DNA of 64,000 nt. Origin: Undibacterium_A arcticum (lineage in GTDB: Bacteria; Pseudomonadota; Gammaproteobacteria; Burkholderiales; Burkholderiaceae_D). The notes beneath the pieces are model-generated. The model ran no database searches, had not been told where the DNA came from, and saw only the letters and a program-made list of their open reading frames with translations. This document shows, in pieces, positions 1-9,045 of this stretch; within the stretch, counting starts at the first letter, position 1; the number at the start of each line of letters is the position of its first letter. The position numbers and the translations under genes are program-made. The stretch lies in NCBI RefSeq assembly GCF_042660705.1, contig NZ_JBHSUQ010000001.1; one strand, written 5' to 3'.

Positions 1-72
1 CCCAGTTAGCATTTGGGAACCTCAAAAGTACCCGCACTAACGCTGGATGTCAATGAACGTTAAAAACGCTTA

Positions 73-114
73 GAAAACAAAAAACCCGCGTCAGCACTAG
101 GCTAGAGGCGGGTT
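73..114 (-). terminator. Intrinsic terminator downstream of tRNA-Met
   Basis: Read on the minus strand, AACCCGC (from 114) pairs with GCGGGTT (to 83) around an 18-nt loop and runs into TTTTTTGTTTT. It lies 34 bp beyond the tRNA 3' end and is a conventional tRNA terminator. The stem is only 7 bp but GC-rich. Confidence 0.7.
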
Positions 115-148
115 CGTGTACGTTACTGGACTTCTTGAAACGTGTTCT

Positions 149-225
149 TGGTGGTGATAGGTGGACTTGAACCACCGACCCCAGCATTATGAGTGCTGTG
201 CTCTAACCAACTGAGCTATATCACC
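149..225 (-). tRNA. tRNA-Met (CAT), elongator type
   Basis: This 77-nt cloverleaf has acceptor arms GGTGATA and TATCACC, a discriminator A and an encoded CCA. The anticodon stem CAGCA/TGCTG encloses loop CTCATAA, so the anticodon is CAT. The first acceptor pair G-C is intact, which argues against an initiator tRNA. The D-arm GCTCAGTTGGTTAGAGC and T-loop TTCAAGT are canonical. A second CAT tRNA at the far end of the window looks like the lysidine tRNA-Ile2, so this one is assigned to elongator Met. The assignment between Met and Ile2 rests on general resemblance. Confidence 0.9.
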
Positions 226-299
226 AAACAGCCCGCAATTATGCTGATCTTGCCGACCCGTGTCAAGACGCAATGCGCGGTTGCCTTTGACTGAAAATG

Positions 300-315
300 A
301 TACTGGATCCAGTAT
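300..315. promoter_or_regulatory. 16-bp perfect palindrome, ATACT-N6-AGTAT type
   Basis: ATACTGGATCCAGTAT is perfectly self-complementary and lies between tRNA-Met and the 3' end of miaA. Two more sites with the same ATACT-N6-AGTAT form occur in other intergenic regions (3313 and 14468), and a near match at 18329. This suggests a dispersed protein-binding site; the binding protein is unknown. Confidence 0.35.
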
Positions 316-376
316 TAAAATGATCCGCAGTAAATTAGATGGGATTTGGCAATATTTTCAGCATACTCCCCTGTTT

Positions 377-1360
377 TCAAGATGCGGCAGCCGAAATTTT
401 TTGCTGCGCCTGCGTAATATGCTGCAAAACCAGCGTCGCGGTGTCGGTGCCGAGGCAGTCGATCACGATCCGGTCCGGCATCGAGCGCAGCCAGGTGAGC
501 TGCCGTTTTGCCAACTGGCGGGTGGCGGCGATGCCTTTTTCCCGCAGCTCAGCGCTGTCGTAGGCGCCGTCCAGATATTCCCAGGCCTGGCGGTAGCCGA
601 CGCAGCGCATCGACGGCAGGCCTAGGTGCAGGTCGCCGCGGGCGCGCAGGCGTTGCACTTCGGCGATCAGTCCGCCGCCTGACTCGACATCGAGCATCGC
701 GTCGAAACGGGCCGCGATTCGTTGATGCAGCACGCTGCGGTCGGATGGTTCGAGGGCGAACGACAGCAGGTCGAACGGCAGCTCGGTCTTTGGCCGCAGC
801 GCCAGTAATTGCGACATCGGCTGGCCGCTGAGTTCGTAGATTTCGAGTGCGCGCTGAATTCGCTGCGCATCGTTCGGCTTCAGGCGGGCGGCGGTGGCGG
901 GATCGACCGCAGCAAGCCGGGCATGCATCGCCGGTGACCCGAGCTGCGCGGCGTCGGCGTCGAGCCGCGCGCGCAGTGCCGGGTCGGCCACCGGTAACTG
1001 GTCCAGCCCATCGCTCAGGCCCTTGAAATACAGCATGGTGCCGCCGACCAGCAACGGCAGCTTGCCGCGCGCCTGGATCGCCGCCACCAGCCGCAACGCG
1101 TCGTGGCAGAATTGCGCGACCGAATACGATTCGGTCGGGTCGATGATGTCGATCAGGTGGTGCGGCGCGGCAGCCAGTTCCGCCGGCGTCGGCTTGGCGG
1201 TGCCGATGTCCATGCCGCGATACACCAGCGCCGAATCGACCGAGATGATTTCCGACGGTATCTGGCGCGCGATCGCCAGAGCCAGCGCGGTCTTGCCGGA
1301 TGCGGTCGGGCCCATGATGGCGACCGCCAAGGGTTTATTGGATTGCAGCGGGTCCGTCAT
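377..1360 (-). CDS. miaA: tRNA dimethylallyltransferase MiaA
   Basis: MiaA transfers a dimethylallyl group to N6 of A37 in tRNAs reading UNN codons, the first step of ms2i6A synthesis, in the cytoplasm. The 327-aa product has the usual family length. The P-loop GPTASGKT lies near residue 17, followed by the IISVDSALVYRGMDIGTAKP segment (residues ~38-57) that binds substrate and catalyses, and by the conserved HHLIDI. Its ATG directly abuts the mutL stop codon with no gap, so the two are surely co-transcribed, as in many proteobacteria. The frame is intact and the identification is secure. Confidence 0.97.
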   Translation of the reverse strand: MTDPLQSNKPLAVAIMGPTASGKTALALAIARQIPSEIISVDSALVYRGMDIGTAKPTPAELAAAPHHLIDIIDPTESYSVAQFCHDALRLVAAIQARGKLPLLVGGTMLYFKGLSDGLDQLPVADPALRARLDADAAQLGSPAMHARLAAVDPATAARLKPNDAQRIQRALEIYELSGQPMSQLLALRPKTELPFDLLSFALEPSDRSVLHQRIAARFDAMLDVESGGGLIAEVQRLRARGDLHLGLPSMRCVGYRQAWEYLDGAYDSAELREKGIAATRQLAKRQLTWLRSMPDRIVIDCLGTDTATLVLQHITQAQQKISAAAS

Positions 1361-3265
1361 CTATTGTCCGCGCAGGAACAGTTTGTCGAGGTCGCCAATC
1401 GCCAGCTGGACCCAGGTCGGGCGGCCGTGATTGCATTGGTCGGCGCGCTCGGTGGTTTCCATCTGGCGCAGCAGCGCATTCATTTCCGGCACGCTCAGGA
1501 TGCGGTTGGCGCGCACGGCGGTGTGGCAGGCGAGGGTGCCGAGCAATTCGTTGCGGCGCTCGATCAGCACCCGCGAGCCGCCGTATTCGCGCACATCGCG
1601 CAGCACGTCGCGCGCCAGCGTTTGGGCGTCGGCATTCTTGAGCAGGGCCGGCACCGCGCGCACCGCCAGCGTGGTCGGCGATAGCGCGGCGATGTCGAAA
1701 CCGAGCGCCTGCAGCGTCGCCTGATGGTCGGTGGCGGTGCTGACTTCGATCGGATCGGCATAGAACGTGAGCGGGATCAGCATGCTTTGCACCTGCATCT
1801 GCTGGCCTGACGATTGCGCATCGAGCGCGTTTTTCAGCTGTTCATACAGGATGCGTTCGTGCGCGGCGTGCATGTCGACCAGCACCAGCCCGCGCGCGTT
1901 CTGCGCCAGCACGTAAATGCCATGCAGTTGGGCCAGCGCGAAGCCGAGCGGATGCTCGTCATCCGGCAGCGGCTCGGCGCCGCGCGCCGAGTTGGCAAAG
2001 GTGCCGAACGGCGCGCCAGATTGGGTTCCGAGCGGCACGCCGATGTCGGCCGTGGCGGCGGCGCTGCCGCCGTCGGCAAACAGAGCGCCGTAGCTGCTGG
2101 TGCTTTGCGCCACGCCAACGCCGGCACCGAAAGACGGTGCCGCAAATTGTGCACTGAATGAGCCCTGGCGCTGCTCGCGCATCCACGGCAGCGCGCTTGA
2201 ACTGGACGGCAGCGGTGCCGGCGCGGTGCCTTGCGCGGTGGCCGAGGTCTGCGCCAGCGCGCGGCTGACCGCATGGAACACGAATTGATGCACCGCGCGG
2301 CTGTCGCGGAAGCGCACTTCGATTTTCGATGGATGGACGTTGACGTCGACCAGCGCCGGCTCGAGGTCGAGACTGAGCACATACGATGGATAGCGGTCGC
2401 CGTGCAGCACGTCCTGATAGGCCGCGCGCACCGCATGGGTCAGCAGCTTGTCGCGCACGAAGCGGCCGTTGACGTAAAAATATTGGGCGTCGGCGCGCGC
2501 CTTCGATGCCGTCGGCAGTCCGACGAAGCCGTGCAGCCGCAGCGGGCCGGCGGCCTCGTCCAATCGCAGGCGCGCGCCGGCGAAACCGTCGCCGAGGATA
2601 TGTGCGCTGCGCTTGGCAATCTCGGACACGTTCCAGTGATCGACGGTCTTGCCGTTATGCGACAGCGAGAACGTCACGTCCGGCCGCGCCAGCGCGATGC
2701 GGCGCACTACTTCGGCGCAATGGCCGAATTCGGTCTGCTCGGATTTCAGAAACTTGCGGCGCGCCGGCGTGTTGAAATACAGGTCTTGCACATCGACTGT
2801 GGTGCCATGGGCGCCGGACGACGGGATGATCGGGCCGCTCTGCGAACCGCTGATTTCCCACGCGTGGGCGGCATCAAAGGTGCGCGAGGTCAACGTCAGC
2901 TGCGCCACCGACGCGATCGATGCCAGCGCCTCGCCACGGAAACCGAGCGTGGCGACATTTTCCAGATCGATCAGCGACGCGATCTTGGAGGTCGCATGGC
3001 GCGCCAGCGCCAGCGCCAATTGTTGTTGCGCAATGCCGCGGCCGTTATCGGTGATCGCGATGCGCTTGACGCCGCCTTCTTCCAGCCTGACCGTAATCTG
3101 GGTCGCGCCGGAATCGAGCGCGTTTTCGAGCAATTCCTTGACTACGGCCGATGGCCGTTCGACCACTTCGCCGGCGGCGATTTGCGAGATCAACTGGTCG
3201 GGCAGGGCCTGGATCGGGCGCGGCGTGGCCGGCGACGGGGCGGCAGGGGGGAGTGGTGCATTCAT
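1361..3265 (-). CDS. mutL: DNA mismatch repair protein MutL, endonuclease type
   Basis: This 634-aa mismatch-repair mediator has a GHKL ATPase N-terminus: ELLENALDSGA (ATP-Mg binding), DNGRGI, GFRGEALASI and GTTVDVQDLYFNTPARR. A proline/alanine/serine-rich linker spans roughly residues 340-430. The C-terminal dimerisation domain carries DMHAAHERILYE, ACHTAV and CNHGRP. These correspond to the DQHA(X)2E(X)4E, ACR and CPHGRP endonuclease motifs known from MutL proteins of bacteria lacking MutH. The gene therefore probably encodes a nicking MutL acting in methyl-independent repair. It is followed without a gap by miaA. Confidence 0.97.
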   Translation of the reverse strand: MNAPLPPAAPSPATPRPIQALPDQLISQIAAGEVVERPSAVVKELLENALDSGATQITVRLEEGGVKRIAITDNGRGIAQQQLALALARHATSKIASLIDLENVATLGFRGEALASIASVAQLTLTSRTFDAAHAWEISGSQSGPIIPSSGAHGTTVDVQDLYFNTPARRKFLKSEQTEFGHCAEVVRRIALARPDVTFSLSHNGKTVDHWNVSEIAKRSAHILGDGFAGARLRLDEAAGPLRLHGFVGLPTASKARADAQYFYVNGRFVRDKLLTHAVRAAYQDVLHGDRYPSYVLSLDLEPALVDVNVHPSKIEVRFRDSRAVHQFVFHAVSRALAQTSATAQGTAPAPLPSSSSALPWMREQRQGSFSAQFAAPSFGAGVGVAQSTSSYGALFADGGSAAATADIGVPLGTQSGAPFGTFANSARGAEPLPDDEHPLGFALAQLHGIYVLAQNARGLVLVDMHAAHERILYEQLKNALDAQSSGQQMQVQSMLIPLTFYADPIEVSTATDHQATLQALGFDIAALSPTTLAVRAVPALLKNADAQTLARDVLRDVREYGGSRVLIERRNELLGTLACHTAVRANRILSVPEMNALLRQMETTERADQCNHGRPTWVQLAIGDLDKLFLRGQ

Positions 3266-3312
3266 GGACGCGATTATACCGCCGCGCCCGCGCCCGGTTT
3301 TTGATGAATAAA

Positions 3313-3328
3313 ATACTCCATTTAGTAT
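3313..3328. promoter_or_regulatory. ATACT-N6-AGTAT dyad in the mutL/cytochrome gap
   Basis: ATACTCCATTTAGTAT has the same half-sites and spacing as the palindrome at 300. The 198-bp gap 3266-3463 also contains a second ATACTCC at 3376. The mutL start lies to the left, so this could be an operator or promoter region for mutL. No convincing -35/-10 pair was assigned. Confidence 0.3.
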
Positions 3329-3463
3329 ATTTCAGTTGCGCAATGAATCCGTGGTAGTTGCGGCATATTTACCGCATACTCCCATGGAGCAAGGTTTTCT
3401 CATGCCGTGGCGCAGCGTGATGACGGCCCAGCTGTGCAGGTGCGTCGCTGCGGTGGCGCGCGC

Positions 3464-4357
3464 TCAACTGCGCGCCGGCTGCGCCTTCAGGTACGCGTAG
3501 AGCGCCTCGATATCGGTGTCGTTCAGTTGTTTGAGCGTCTCGAATGGCATGACCGAGCTGACCGCGCTGCCGTCCGGACGCTTGCCGCTACGCAGCATGG
3601 TCTTGAATTGCTCCAGCGAGCCGTAGCGCGGCAGCACGCTGTCGGCACCCGGCGTCAGGTTGGCGGCGGGCGGCCAGTCCGGCGGCGTGCCGGGGATCTT
3701 GCCGCCCTTCAGTCGCGGCCCGTGGCAGCCCATGCACATGTTGACCACATAAGCGCCGTGCGCCACCGTGGGTCCGTCCGCGATCGGCATCGATGGCGGC
3801 AGCGCGTGGTCGATCTTTTCGGAGGCGTCGTGGATCGCACCGATGCCATACAGTGCCTTGACCATCAGCGGCATTTTGATTACGCGCTCCTCGCCGGCGA
3901 CCGGCGGCAGGCTGCGCACGTAGGCCACCAGCGCCGCCAGGTCGGCGTCGGTCAGGCGGTTGTAGTCTTCGCTGGGCATCAGGAATACGGCATGGCCTTG
4001 CGGCGTGATGCCGTGCCGAATGGTGCGCACCCAGTCGCTCTCGGTGTAGCCGGCGACCACGCCACCGGTGCCGGTGGTGATGTCGGGCGAGCGAATGTGC
4101 ATGCCGTTCGGATCGTCGACCACGACGCGCCCCGCGCCTTGGGCGCCGTGACATTCCATGCAGCCGCGCGAGTCGTACAGGTATTTGCCGCGCGCGATCG
4201 CATCCGGTCCGTCGACGAAGGCGACCGGCGCGACCTCGAGCTTGACCACCCGGTGCGCCTTGCGCTCGCCCATCCAGTTGGCGCCGATGGCCGCGCTGGC
4301 AATCAGCAATACCACTGCGACGGCGGTCATGCTGACAATTTTTACGCTGCGTTTCAT
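3464..4357 (-). CDS. Diheme c-type cytochrome, membrane anchored or exported
   Basis: This 297-aa protein begins with MKRSVKIVSM and a hydrophobic segment typical of an uncleaved anchor or Sec signal. Two haem-binding CxxCH motifs are present: CMECH in the first half and CMGCH in the second. Each sits in a cytochrome c fold with downstream candidate Met ligands. It should act as a periplasmic electron carrier or as the cytochrome subunit of a membrane dehydrogenase, but no dehydrogenase gene is adjacent. The start at 4357 was chosen because GGGAGGT lies 5 nt upstream; longer in-frame starts lack such a site. The redox partner cannot be told from the context. Confidence 0.85.
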   Translation of the reverse strand: MKRSVKIVSMTAVAVVLLIASAAIGANWMGERKAHRVVKLEVAPVAFVDGPDAIARGKYLYDSRGCMECHGAQGAGRVVVDDPNGMHIRSPDITTGTGGVVAGYTESDWVRTIRHGITPQGHAVFLMPSEDYNRLTDADLAALVAYVRSLPPVAGEERVIKMPLMVKALYGIGAIHDASEKIDHALPPSMPIADGPTVAHGAYVVNMCMGCHGPRLKGGKIPGTPPDWPPAANLTPGADSVLPRYGSLEQFKTMLRSGKRPDGSAVSSVMPFETLKQLNDTDIEALYAYLKAQPARS

Positions 4358-4569
4358 CGGTTTACCTCCCGGATCAGGTCTGCACAATGCAGGATGCCGA
4401 AATTTTATGTGCGCCGATAGACCGTACCTAGATGCCGATGCAGAGAAATTGAGGGATATCAAGGAAAGACGCGACCTCGACCTCGCTCTGGCGCGGCTGC
4501 AACCCGATGTCGGAGAGCCGGGCTCGGCATGGCCGCTGGTGTATCATTTCGCCGCAACCGAGGAGAACT

Positions 4570-5221
4570 ATGGATCTGATGCAATTATTGGGCATGATTT
4601 TGCATGTCGACAAGAGTCTGGGCGACTTCATCGCACAGTACGGCACGATGGTGTACTGGGTGCTGTTCGCGATCATCTTTGCCGAGACCGGGCTGGTGGT
4701 GGTGCCGTTTCTGCCGGGCGACTCGGTGTTGTTCATCGCCGGCGCGTTCTGTGCCAGCGGCGCGATGAATATCTGGGTCCTGATGGCGCTGCTGATCTTT
4801 GCCGCGATCGCCGGCAATACCGTCAATTACTGGATCGGCGAGGCCATCGGGCACAAGGTATTTACGCACGATTACAAGTGGCTGGACAAAAAGGCGCTGC
4901 ACCGGACCCATGTGTTCTTTGAAAAGCATGGCGGCAAGACCATCATCCTGTGCCGCTTCGTGCCGGTGTTGCGCACCTTCGCGCCGTTCGTGGCGGGAGT
5001 GTCCGAGATGACGTTTGCGCGTTTCCAGTTTCAATATCAGCGGCGCGCTGCTGTGGGTCGCCGGTCTGTCAGCCTGCGGTTATTTCTTCGGCAATATTCC
5101 GGTGATCCGCGATCATCTGAACGCGATCGTGCTGATTGGCGTGGGTGCTGCGGTGATCCCGGTGTTGTTGGGCGGCTTGTGGAAATTCAGCCGCAAGATG
5201 CTGGGCCAGGCTGGCAAATAG
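4570..5221 (+). CDS. DedA/SNARE-associated family membrane protein (frame interrupted near 5030)
   Basis: The product starts MDLMQLLGMILHVDKSLGDF and carries the DedA signatures FAETGLVVVPFLPGDSVLF and the G(x)NTVNYWIGEAIG segment, followed by FCRFVPVLR-like and PFVAG motifs. DedA proteins are inner-membrane proteins now linked to phospholipid scrambling and proton-motive-force homeostasis. After MTFARFQF near 5030 the frame moves; the missing tail continues as FNISGALLWVAGLSACGYFF up to 5221. Restoring two bases, or removing one, in the TTTC run gives an ordinary ~217-aa protein. The break is probably a sequencing indel. ATG 4570 follows a GAGGAG-like site. Confidence 0.85.
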
Positions 5222-5249
5222 GGATTGGGCGCTGTTGGGCGGTCTAGGC

Positions 5250-5410
5250 TGATTGCATTAAGATCGTTGCTGGCTAAGGCTTCTTGCCCCTTCCCCCTTG
5301 CAGGGGGAAGGTTGGGATGGGGGTAGGACGGTCGATCGGCAACGTGCATCATTCATCGACCGCACTACCCCCTCCCTAACCCTCCCCCTGCAAGGGGGGA
5401 GGGAACTCGA
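5250..5410. repeat. Inverted REP/BIME-like repeat between convergent genes
   Basis: Two facing copies of a GC-rich palindromic unit (CCCCCTTGCAGGGGG at about 5291 and CCCCCTGCAAGGGGG at about 5384) flank an inner inverted pair GGTCGAT/ATCGACC. The segment 5250-5280 reappears in inverted orientation at 51182-51212 with 28 of 31 matches. It lies between the convergent dedA and P-type ATPase genes. This position and form fit repetitive extragenic palindromes that terminate transcription or stabilise mRNA 3' ends. Confidence 0.75.
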
Positions 5411-5512
5411 CCCGGCCGCAGCAACGTTCATGCGGAAATTCATGCAGTTGCCCTGCCAGCCGGTCCCATCTGCTTGGCAATGCGCTGCCACTGCGCCGCA
5501 CCGCAGTGGTGC

Positions 5513-7891
5513 CTATAACGCGCGCTTGCGCAGCCGCAGCGCATTGCTGATCACCGATACCGAACTCAGACTCATGGCCGCGCTGGCGATCATCGGACTC
5601 AAGACGATGCCGAACCGGGGATACAGCACGCCGGCCGCGATCGGCACCCCGATGAAGTTATAGACAAACGCAAAGAACAGGTTTTGCCGGATGTTCTTCA
5701 TGGTGTGCTGGCTCAGCGCCCGCGCCTTCGCGATGCCGCGCAGGTCGCCCTTGACCAGCACCACATGGGCGCTGTGCATCGCGACATCGGTGCCATTGCC
5801 CATCGCGACGCCGACATTGGCCTGCGCCAGTGCCGGGGCATCGTTGATGCCATCCCCCGCCATCGCGACGATTCTGCCCTGCCGCTGCAGCGCTACGATA
5901 TGGTGCAGCTTGTCGCCCGGCAGCAATCCGGCCTCGATCTGGTCGATCCCGAGCTGGCGGCCGACCGCCTGTGCGGTGGCGGCATTGTCGCCGCTCAGCA
6001 TCACGATTTTCAGGCCGGCCGCATGCAGCTGCCGGATCGCTTCCAGCGTGGTCGGCTTGATCGGATCGACCACGCTGATCAGGCCCGCCAGCCGCGGTCC
6101 GACGCCGACCAGCATCACGCTCTGGCCCTGTGCGCGCAGCTGCTGGGCATCGGCGTCCAGGGGTGTGGTGTCGATCCCGGCCTCTTGCAGCATCCGTTGA
6201 TTGCCGAACATCACCGGGGTGCCGTCGATCACGCCCTTGACGCCCTTGCCGGTGACCGATTCGAATTGCGCGACCGCGGCCAGCGTCAGGTGCTGCTCGG
6301 TCGCCGCAGCGAGTATCGCGCGCGCCAGCGGATGCTCGCTCATCTTTTCCAGTGCCGCGGCGTGCGCCAGCACTGCAATGCGGTCGAAACCGTCGGCCGC
6401 CAGCACTTTGTGCAGCGTCGGCTTGCCCTCGGTCAGCGTGCCGGTCTTGTCGATCACTAGCGTGTCGACGCGCTCCAGCGCCTGCAGCGCCTCGGCATCC
6501 TTGATCAGGATGCCCTCCTGCGCGCCGCGCCCGATTCCGACCATGATCGAAATCGGCGTCGCCAGTCCAAGCGCACATGGACAGGCGATGATCAAGACCG
6601 ATACCGCCGCCAGCAAACCGTTGGCCAGATTCGGCGCCGGTCCCACCATGGCCCATGCGGCGAACGCGGCCAGCGCCGCCAGGATCACGCCCGGCACGAA
6701 CCAGCCGGCCACCTGGTCTGCCAGTTTCTGGATCGGCGCGCGCGAGCGGCTGGCCTGGTTCACCATCTGGATGATATGGGCCAGCAAGGTGTCGGCGCCG
6801 ATCTTTTCGGCCCGCATCACGAACGCGCCGGTCTGGTTGACGGTGCCGGCGCTGACCTTGCTGCCGTCGCTTTTCTCGACCGCCACCGGCTCGCCACTCA
6901 GCATCGACTCGTCGACGCTGGAGCGGCCTTCGGTGACGCGGCCGTCGACCGGCAGCCGGGCGCCCGGCTTGATGCGCAACAAATCGCCGAGCTGCACCTG
7001 ATCCAGATGCACTTCCGACTCGCTGCCGTCCGGGTTGAGCCGCAGTGCGGTATTCGGCGCCAACCCCAGCAGCGCCTTGACTGCGTCATTGGTTCTGCCG
7101 CGCGCGCGCAACTCCAGCACCTGTCCCAAGAGCACCAGCGTCACGATCACCGCCGCGGCCTCGAAATACAGCGGTGCCATGCCGTCCATCTTGAATGCCG
7201 CCGGCAGCATTGACGGCACCAGCAGCGCCACCACACTGAACAGATACGCGACCGCGACGCCGAGGCCGATCAGGCTGAACATGTTCAGATGCCGGTTGCG
7301 AAACGATGCCAGCGCGCGTTCAAAAAACGGCAGTCCGGCCCACAGCACGACCGGCGTCGCCAGCGCCGCCTGCAGCCAGTTGAACGCGTCGATGCCGATG
7401 CGGTGGGCGATCTCGACGCCCGGCAGGATGTCGCCCATGCTCACCGCCAGCAAGGGCAGGGTCAGCACGGCGCTGATCTTCAGCCGGCGCGTCATGTCGT
7501 CCAGTTCACCGGTATCGGCTTCGGCACTCGCTTCCAACGGCTCCAGCGCCATGCCGCACAAGGGGCAGGTGCCGGGTCCGCGCTGCTCGATCTCGGGATG
7601 CATCGGGCAGGTATAGATCGCGTCGGCGGCCGCCTTGGTGGGCGCAGCCGGTGTCGGCGCGCTGGCCGGTTTGTTCAGGTAGGACTCGGGATTGGCGCGG
7701 AACTTGGTGACGCACGACTGGCAGCAGAAATAGTAATCCGTGCCCTGGTAGCTGACCGTTTTTTCGGGATTGGCCGCGACCTTCATGCCGCATACCGGAT
7801 CAGTGTGGGGTTTGTCCACGGCTGGCGCGGCATGCTGACTGCCCTGGCAGCAGGAGGTTTGCGATGGGTGTTGGTGGGCGGCTTCGCTCAT
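5513..7891 (-). CDS. Heavy-metal translocating P1B-type ATPase, copper/silver type
   Basis: This 792-aa inner-membrane pump exports monovalent copper or silver using ATP. The N-terminus is His/Cys rich and has a YHS domain (DPVCGMKV, then YYFCCQSC at residues ~34-60). A small metal-binding domain YTCPMHPEI...CPLCGMALEP follows (~93-120). The transmembrane metal site is CPC in ACPCALGLATP. DKTGTLTEG (phosphorylated Asp), the HP motif in SEHPLARAI and GDGINDAPALAQA complete the ATPase core. It is divergent from the MerR-family gene at 8041 and is read from a mer-type promoter between them. Substrate is inferred from CPC; the mer-like operator leaves room for other soft metals. Confidence 0.93.
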   Translation of the reverse strand: MSEAAHQHPSQTSCCQGSQHAAPAVDKPHTDPVCGMKVAANPEKTVSYQGTDYYFCCQSCVTKFRANPESYLNKPASAPTPAAPTKAAADAIYTCPMHPEIEQRGPGTCPLCGMALEPLEASAEADTGELDDMTRRLKISAVLTLPLLAVSMGDILPGVEIAHRIGIDAFNWLQAALATPVVLWAGLPFFERALASFRNRHLNMFSLIGLGVAVAYLFSVVALLVPSMLPAAFKMDGMAPLYFEAAAVIVTLVLLGQVLELRARGRTNDAVKALLGLAPNTALRLNPDGSESEVHLDQVQLGDLLRIKPGARLPVDGRVTEGRSSVDESMLSGEPVAVEKSDGSKVSAGTVNQTGAFVMRAEKIGADTLLAHIIQMVNQASRSRAPIQKLADQVAGWFVPGVILAALAAFAAWAMVGPAPNLANGLLAAVSVLIIACPCALGLATPISIMVGIGRGAQEGILIKDAEALQALERVDTLVIDKTGTLTEGKPTLHKVLAADGFDRIAVLAHAAALEKMSEHPLARAILAAATEQHLTLAAVAQFESVTGKGVKGVIDGTPVMFGNQRMLQEAGIDTTPLDADAQQLRAQGQSVMLVGVGPRLAGLISVVDPIKPTTLEAIRQLHAAGLKIVMLSGDNAATAQAVGRQLGIDQIEAGLLPGDKLHHIVALQRQGRIVAMAGDGINDAPALAQANVGVAMGNGTDVAMHSAHVVLVKGDLRGIAKARALSQHTMKNIRQNLFFAFVYNFIGVPIAAGVLYPRFGIVLSPMIASAAMSLSSVSVISNALRLRKRAL

Positions 7892-7971
7892 GGTTATCCT
7901 TGGATTCGACGCAATTCGACTCGGTGCGATGGCGACTCGGTACGACGGGGTTCTGTCACCTGTTGGAATTG

Positions 7972-8003
7972 AGTATAGACTCCGTACTTAAGTACGGAGT
8001 CAA
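7972..8003 (-). promoter_or_regulatory. MerR-family operator/promoter for the P-type ATPase
   Basis: On the minus strand a -35 TTGACT (8003-7998) and a -10 TATACT (7977-7972) are separated by 20 bp, or by 19 bp if CTATAC is used. This overlong spacer is typical of MerR-activated promoters. The spacer is filled by a perfect 22-bp dyad, 7979-8000, with halves ACTCCGTACTT and AAGTACGGAGT. The TCCGTAC/GTACGGA core matches that known for mercury-type MerR operators. The regulator is presumably the product of the gene at 8041. Confidence 0.85.
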
Positions 8004-8040
8004 GTTTTTTATTGAGTAAAGCAGTCAGCGCGGGAGACGG

Positions 8041-8517
8041 ATGATGCACAGCAAGGGGCGGGGCAGGGCGCACGGCGGGGTCGAGCAGGCCGAGCCGAAA
8101 CAGGATTCACTTACGATCGGGCGGTTGGCGCGTGCCGCCGAGGTGGGGGTCGAGACCATCCGTTACTACCAGCGGCGCGCGCTGTTGCCGACGCCCGACG
8201 CCGGCAGCGGTGCGTTTCGCAGTTACCCGCCGGACCTGGTGGACCGGATACGCTTCATCAAGCGCGCGCAGGAACTCGGTTTCACGCTGGAGCAGGTCGG
8301 CAACCTGCTGCAGTTGGAAGATGGCAGCGACCGCCCGGCGATCCGCGAACTGGCGAGCGACAAACTGCGCCAGATTCGCGCGAAGATTGCCGATCTGCAA
8401 AAGATGGAGCGCGTGCTGTCCCATCTGCTGCATGAATGTGAAGTCACCGGGCAGGCCGCACCGTGCCCGATCATCGGCGCGTTGACCGGACAGGCTGGCG
8501 CCGGCGGTTGCCATTAA
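8041..8517 (+). CDS. MerR-family metal-responsive transcriptional regulator
   Basis: This 158-aa protein has the winged-helix start LTIGRLARAAEVGVETIRYY (residues ~25-44), the hallmark of MerR proteins, followed by a long dimerisation helix. The metal loop is HECEVTGQAAPCP near residues 136-148, with Cys-x8-Cys-Pro spacing like the mercury MerR pair. The third MerR cysteine at the start of the dimer helix is not seen; the corresponding segment is LEDGSDRPAIREL. It should twist the overlong promoter at 7972-8003 to activate the divergent ATPase gene. GGGAGA upstream supports the ATG at 8041. The exact inducer metal is uncertain. Confidence 0.88.
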   Translation: MMHSKGRGRAHGGVEQAEPKQDSLTIGRLARAAEVGVETIRYYQRRALLPTPDAGSGAFRSYPPDLVDRIRFIKRAQELGFTLEQVGNLLQLEDGSDRPAIRELASDKLRQIRAKIADLQKMERVLSHLLHECEVTGQAAPCPIIGALTGQAGAGGCH

Positions 8518-8592
8518 TATCACTGCTTGCTCAGGGAAAACTGTCCTGACGCGCAAGCAGCGCCGGCATCCGCCGGCATCACACCTGATGCA

Positions 8593-9045
8593 TCAAACTC
8601 GATAATTACCACCCGCCGCATTCCACGCATCGACATGCCAGCGCCAGTCGATGCGACCGGAAACATTGCCGGCGTCGTCCAGGCCTTCGACCGGGCCATG
8701 GAAGTGCGCCAGCATCAGCGCGCCATCCGGGCTGACCGGCTGGTGCACCGCACCGGCATGCTCCATCAAGTACGAGCCGGCCGTGAAGCGGATCGCGGGG
8801 TCGTCGCTGTAATGAAAGCTGCCCTCAAGTACGTAGGCCTCGACCGCACCGATATGGCGGTGCAGCGGCGCGGTGACGCCCGGTGCGACCTTGATCAGCA
8901 GCGTGAAATGGCCGCTGTCCGGATCCGCGGAGAGCAGCTTGAACTGCGAACCCTTCATCGCCCACCAGACCCAAGGCAGGTCGTGCGTGTGGCTGGTGCG
9001 CAGCGTGTCGTGGTTGAGCGCGGTGGTGATTGCTGTTGAATTCAT
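8593..9045 (-). CDS. Cupin-domain protein, dihydroxyacetophenone-dioxygenase-like
   Basis: This 150-aa single-domain cupin carries the metal-site motif HRHIGAVEAYVLEGSF (H-x-H then E, residues ~62-77) and a second histidine in EHAGAVHQP (~95-103). It resembles the ChrR-like and 2,4'-dihydroxyacetophenone dioxygenase cupins, which hold Fe and cleave C-C bonds in small carbonyl compounds. The N-terminal segment with LPWVWWAMKGSQFKLL is typical of that group. No catabolic genes lie nearby, so the substrate is unknown. The neighbouring MerR and DUF3617 genes do not form an operon with it. Confidence 0.75.
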   Translation of the reverse strand: MNSTAITTALNHDTLRTSHTHDLPWVWWAMKGSQFKLLSADPDSGHFTLLIKVAPGVTAPLHRHIGAVEAYVLEGSFHYSDDPAIRFTAGSYLMEHAGAVHQPVSPDGALMLAHFHGPVEGLDDAGNVSGRIDWRWHVDAWNAAGGNYRV

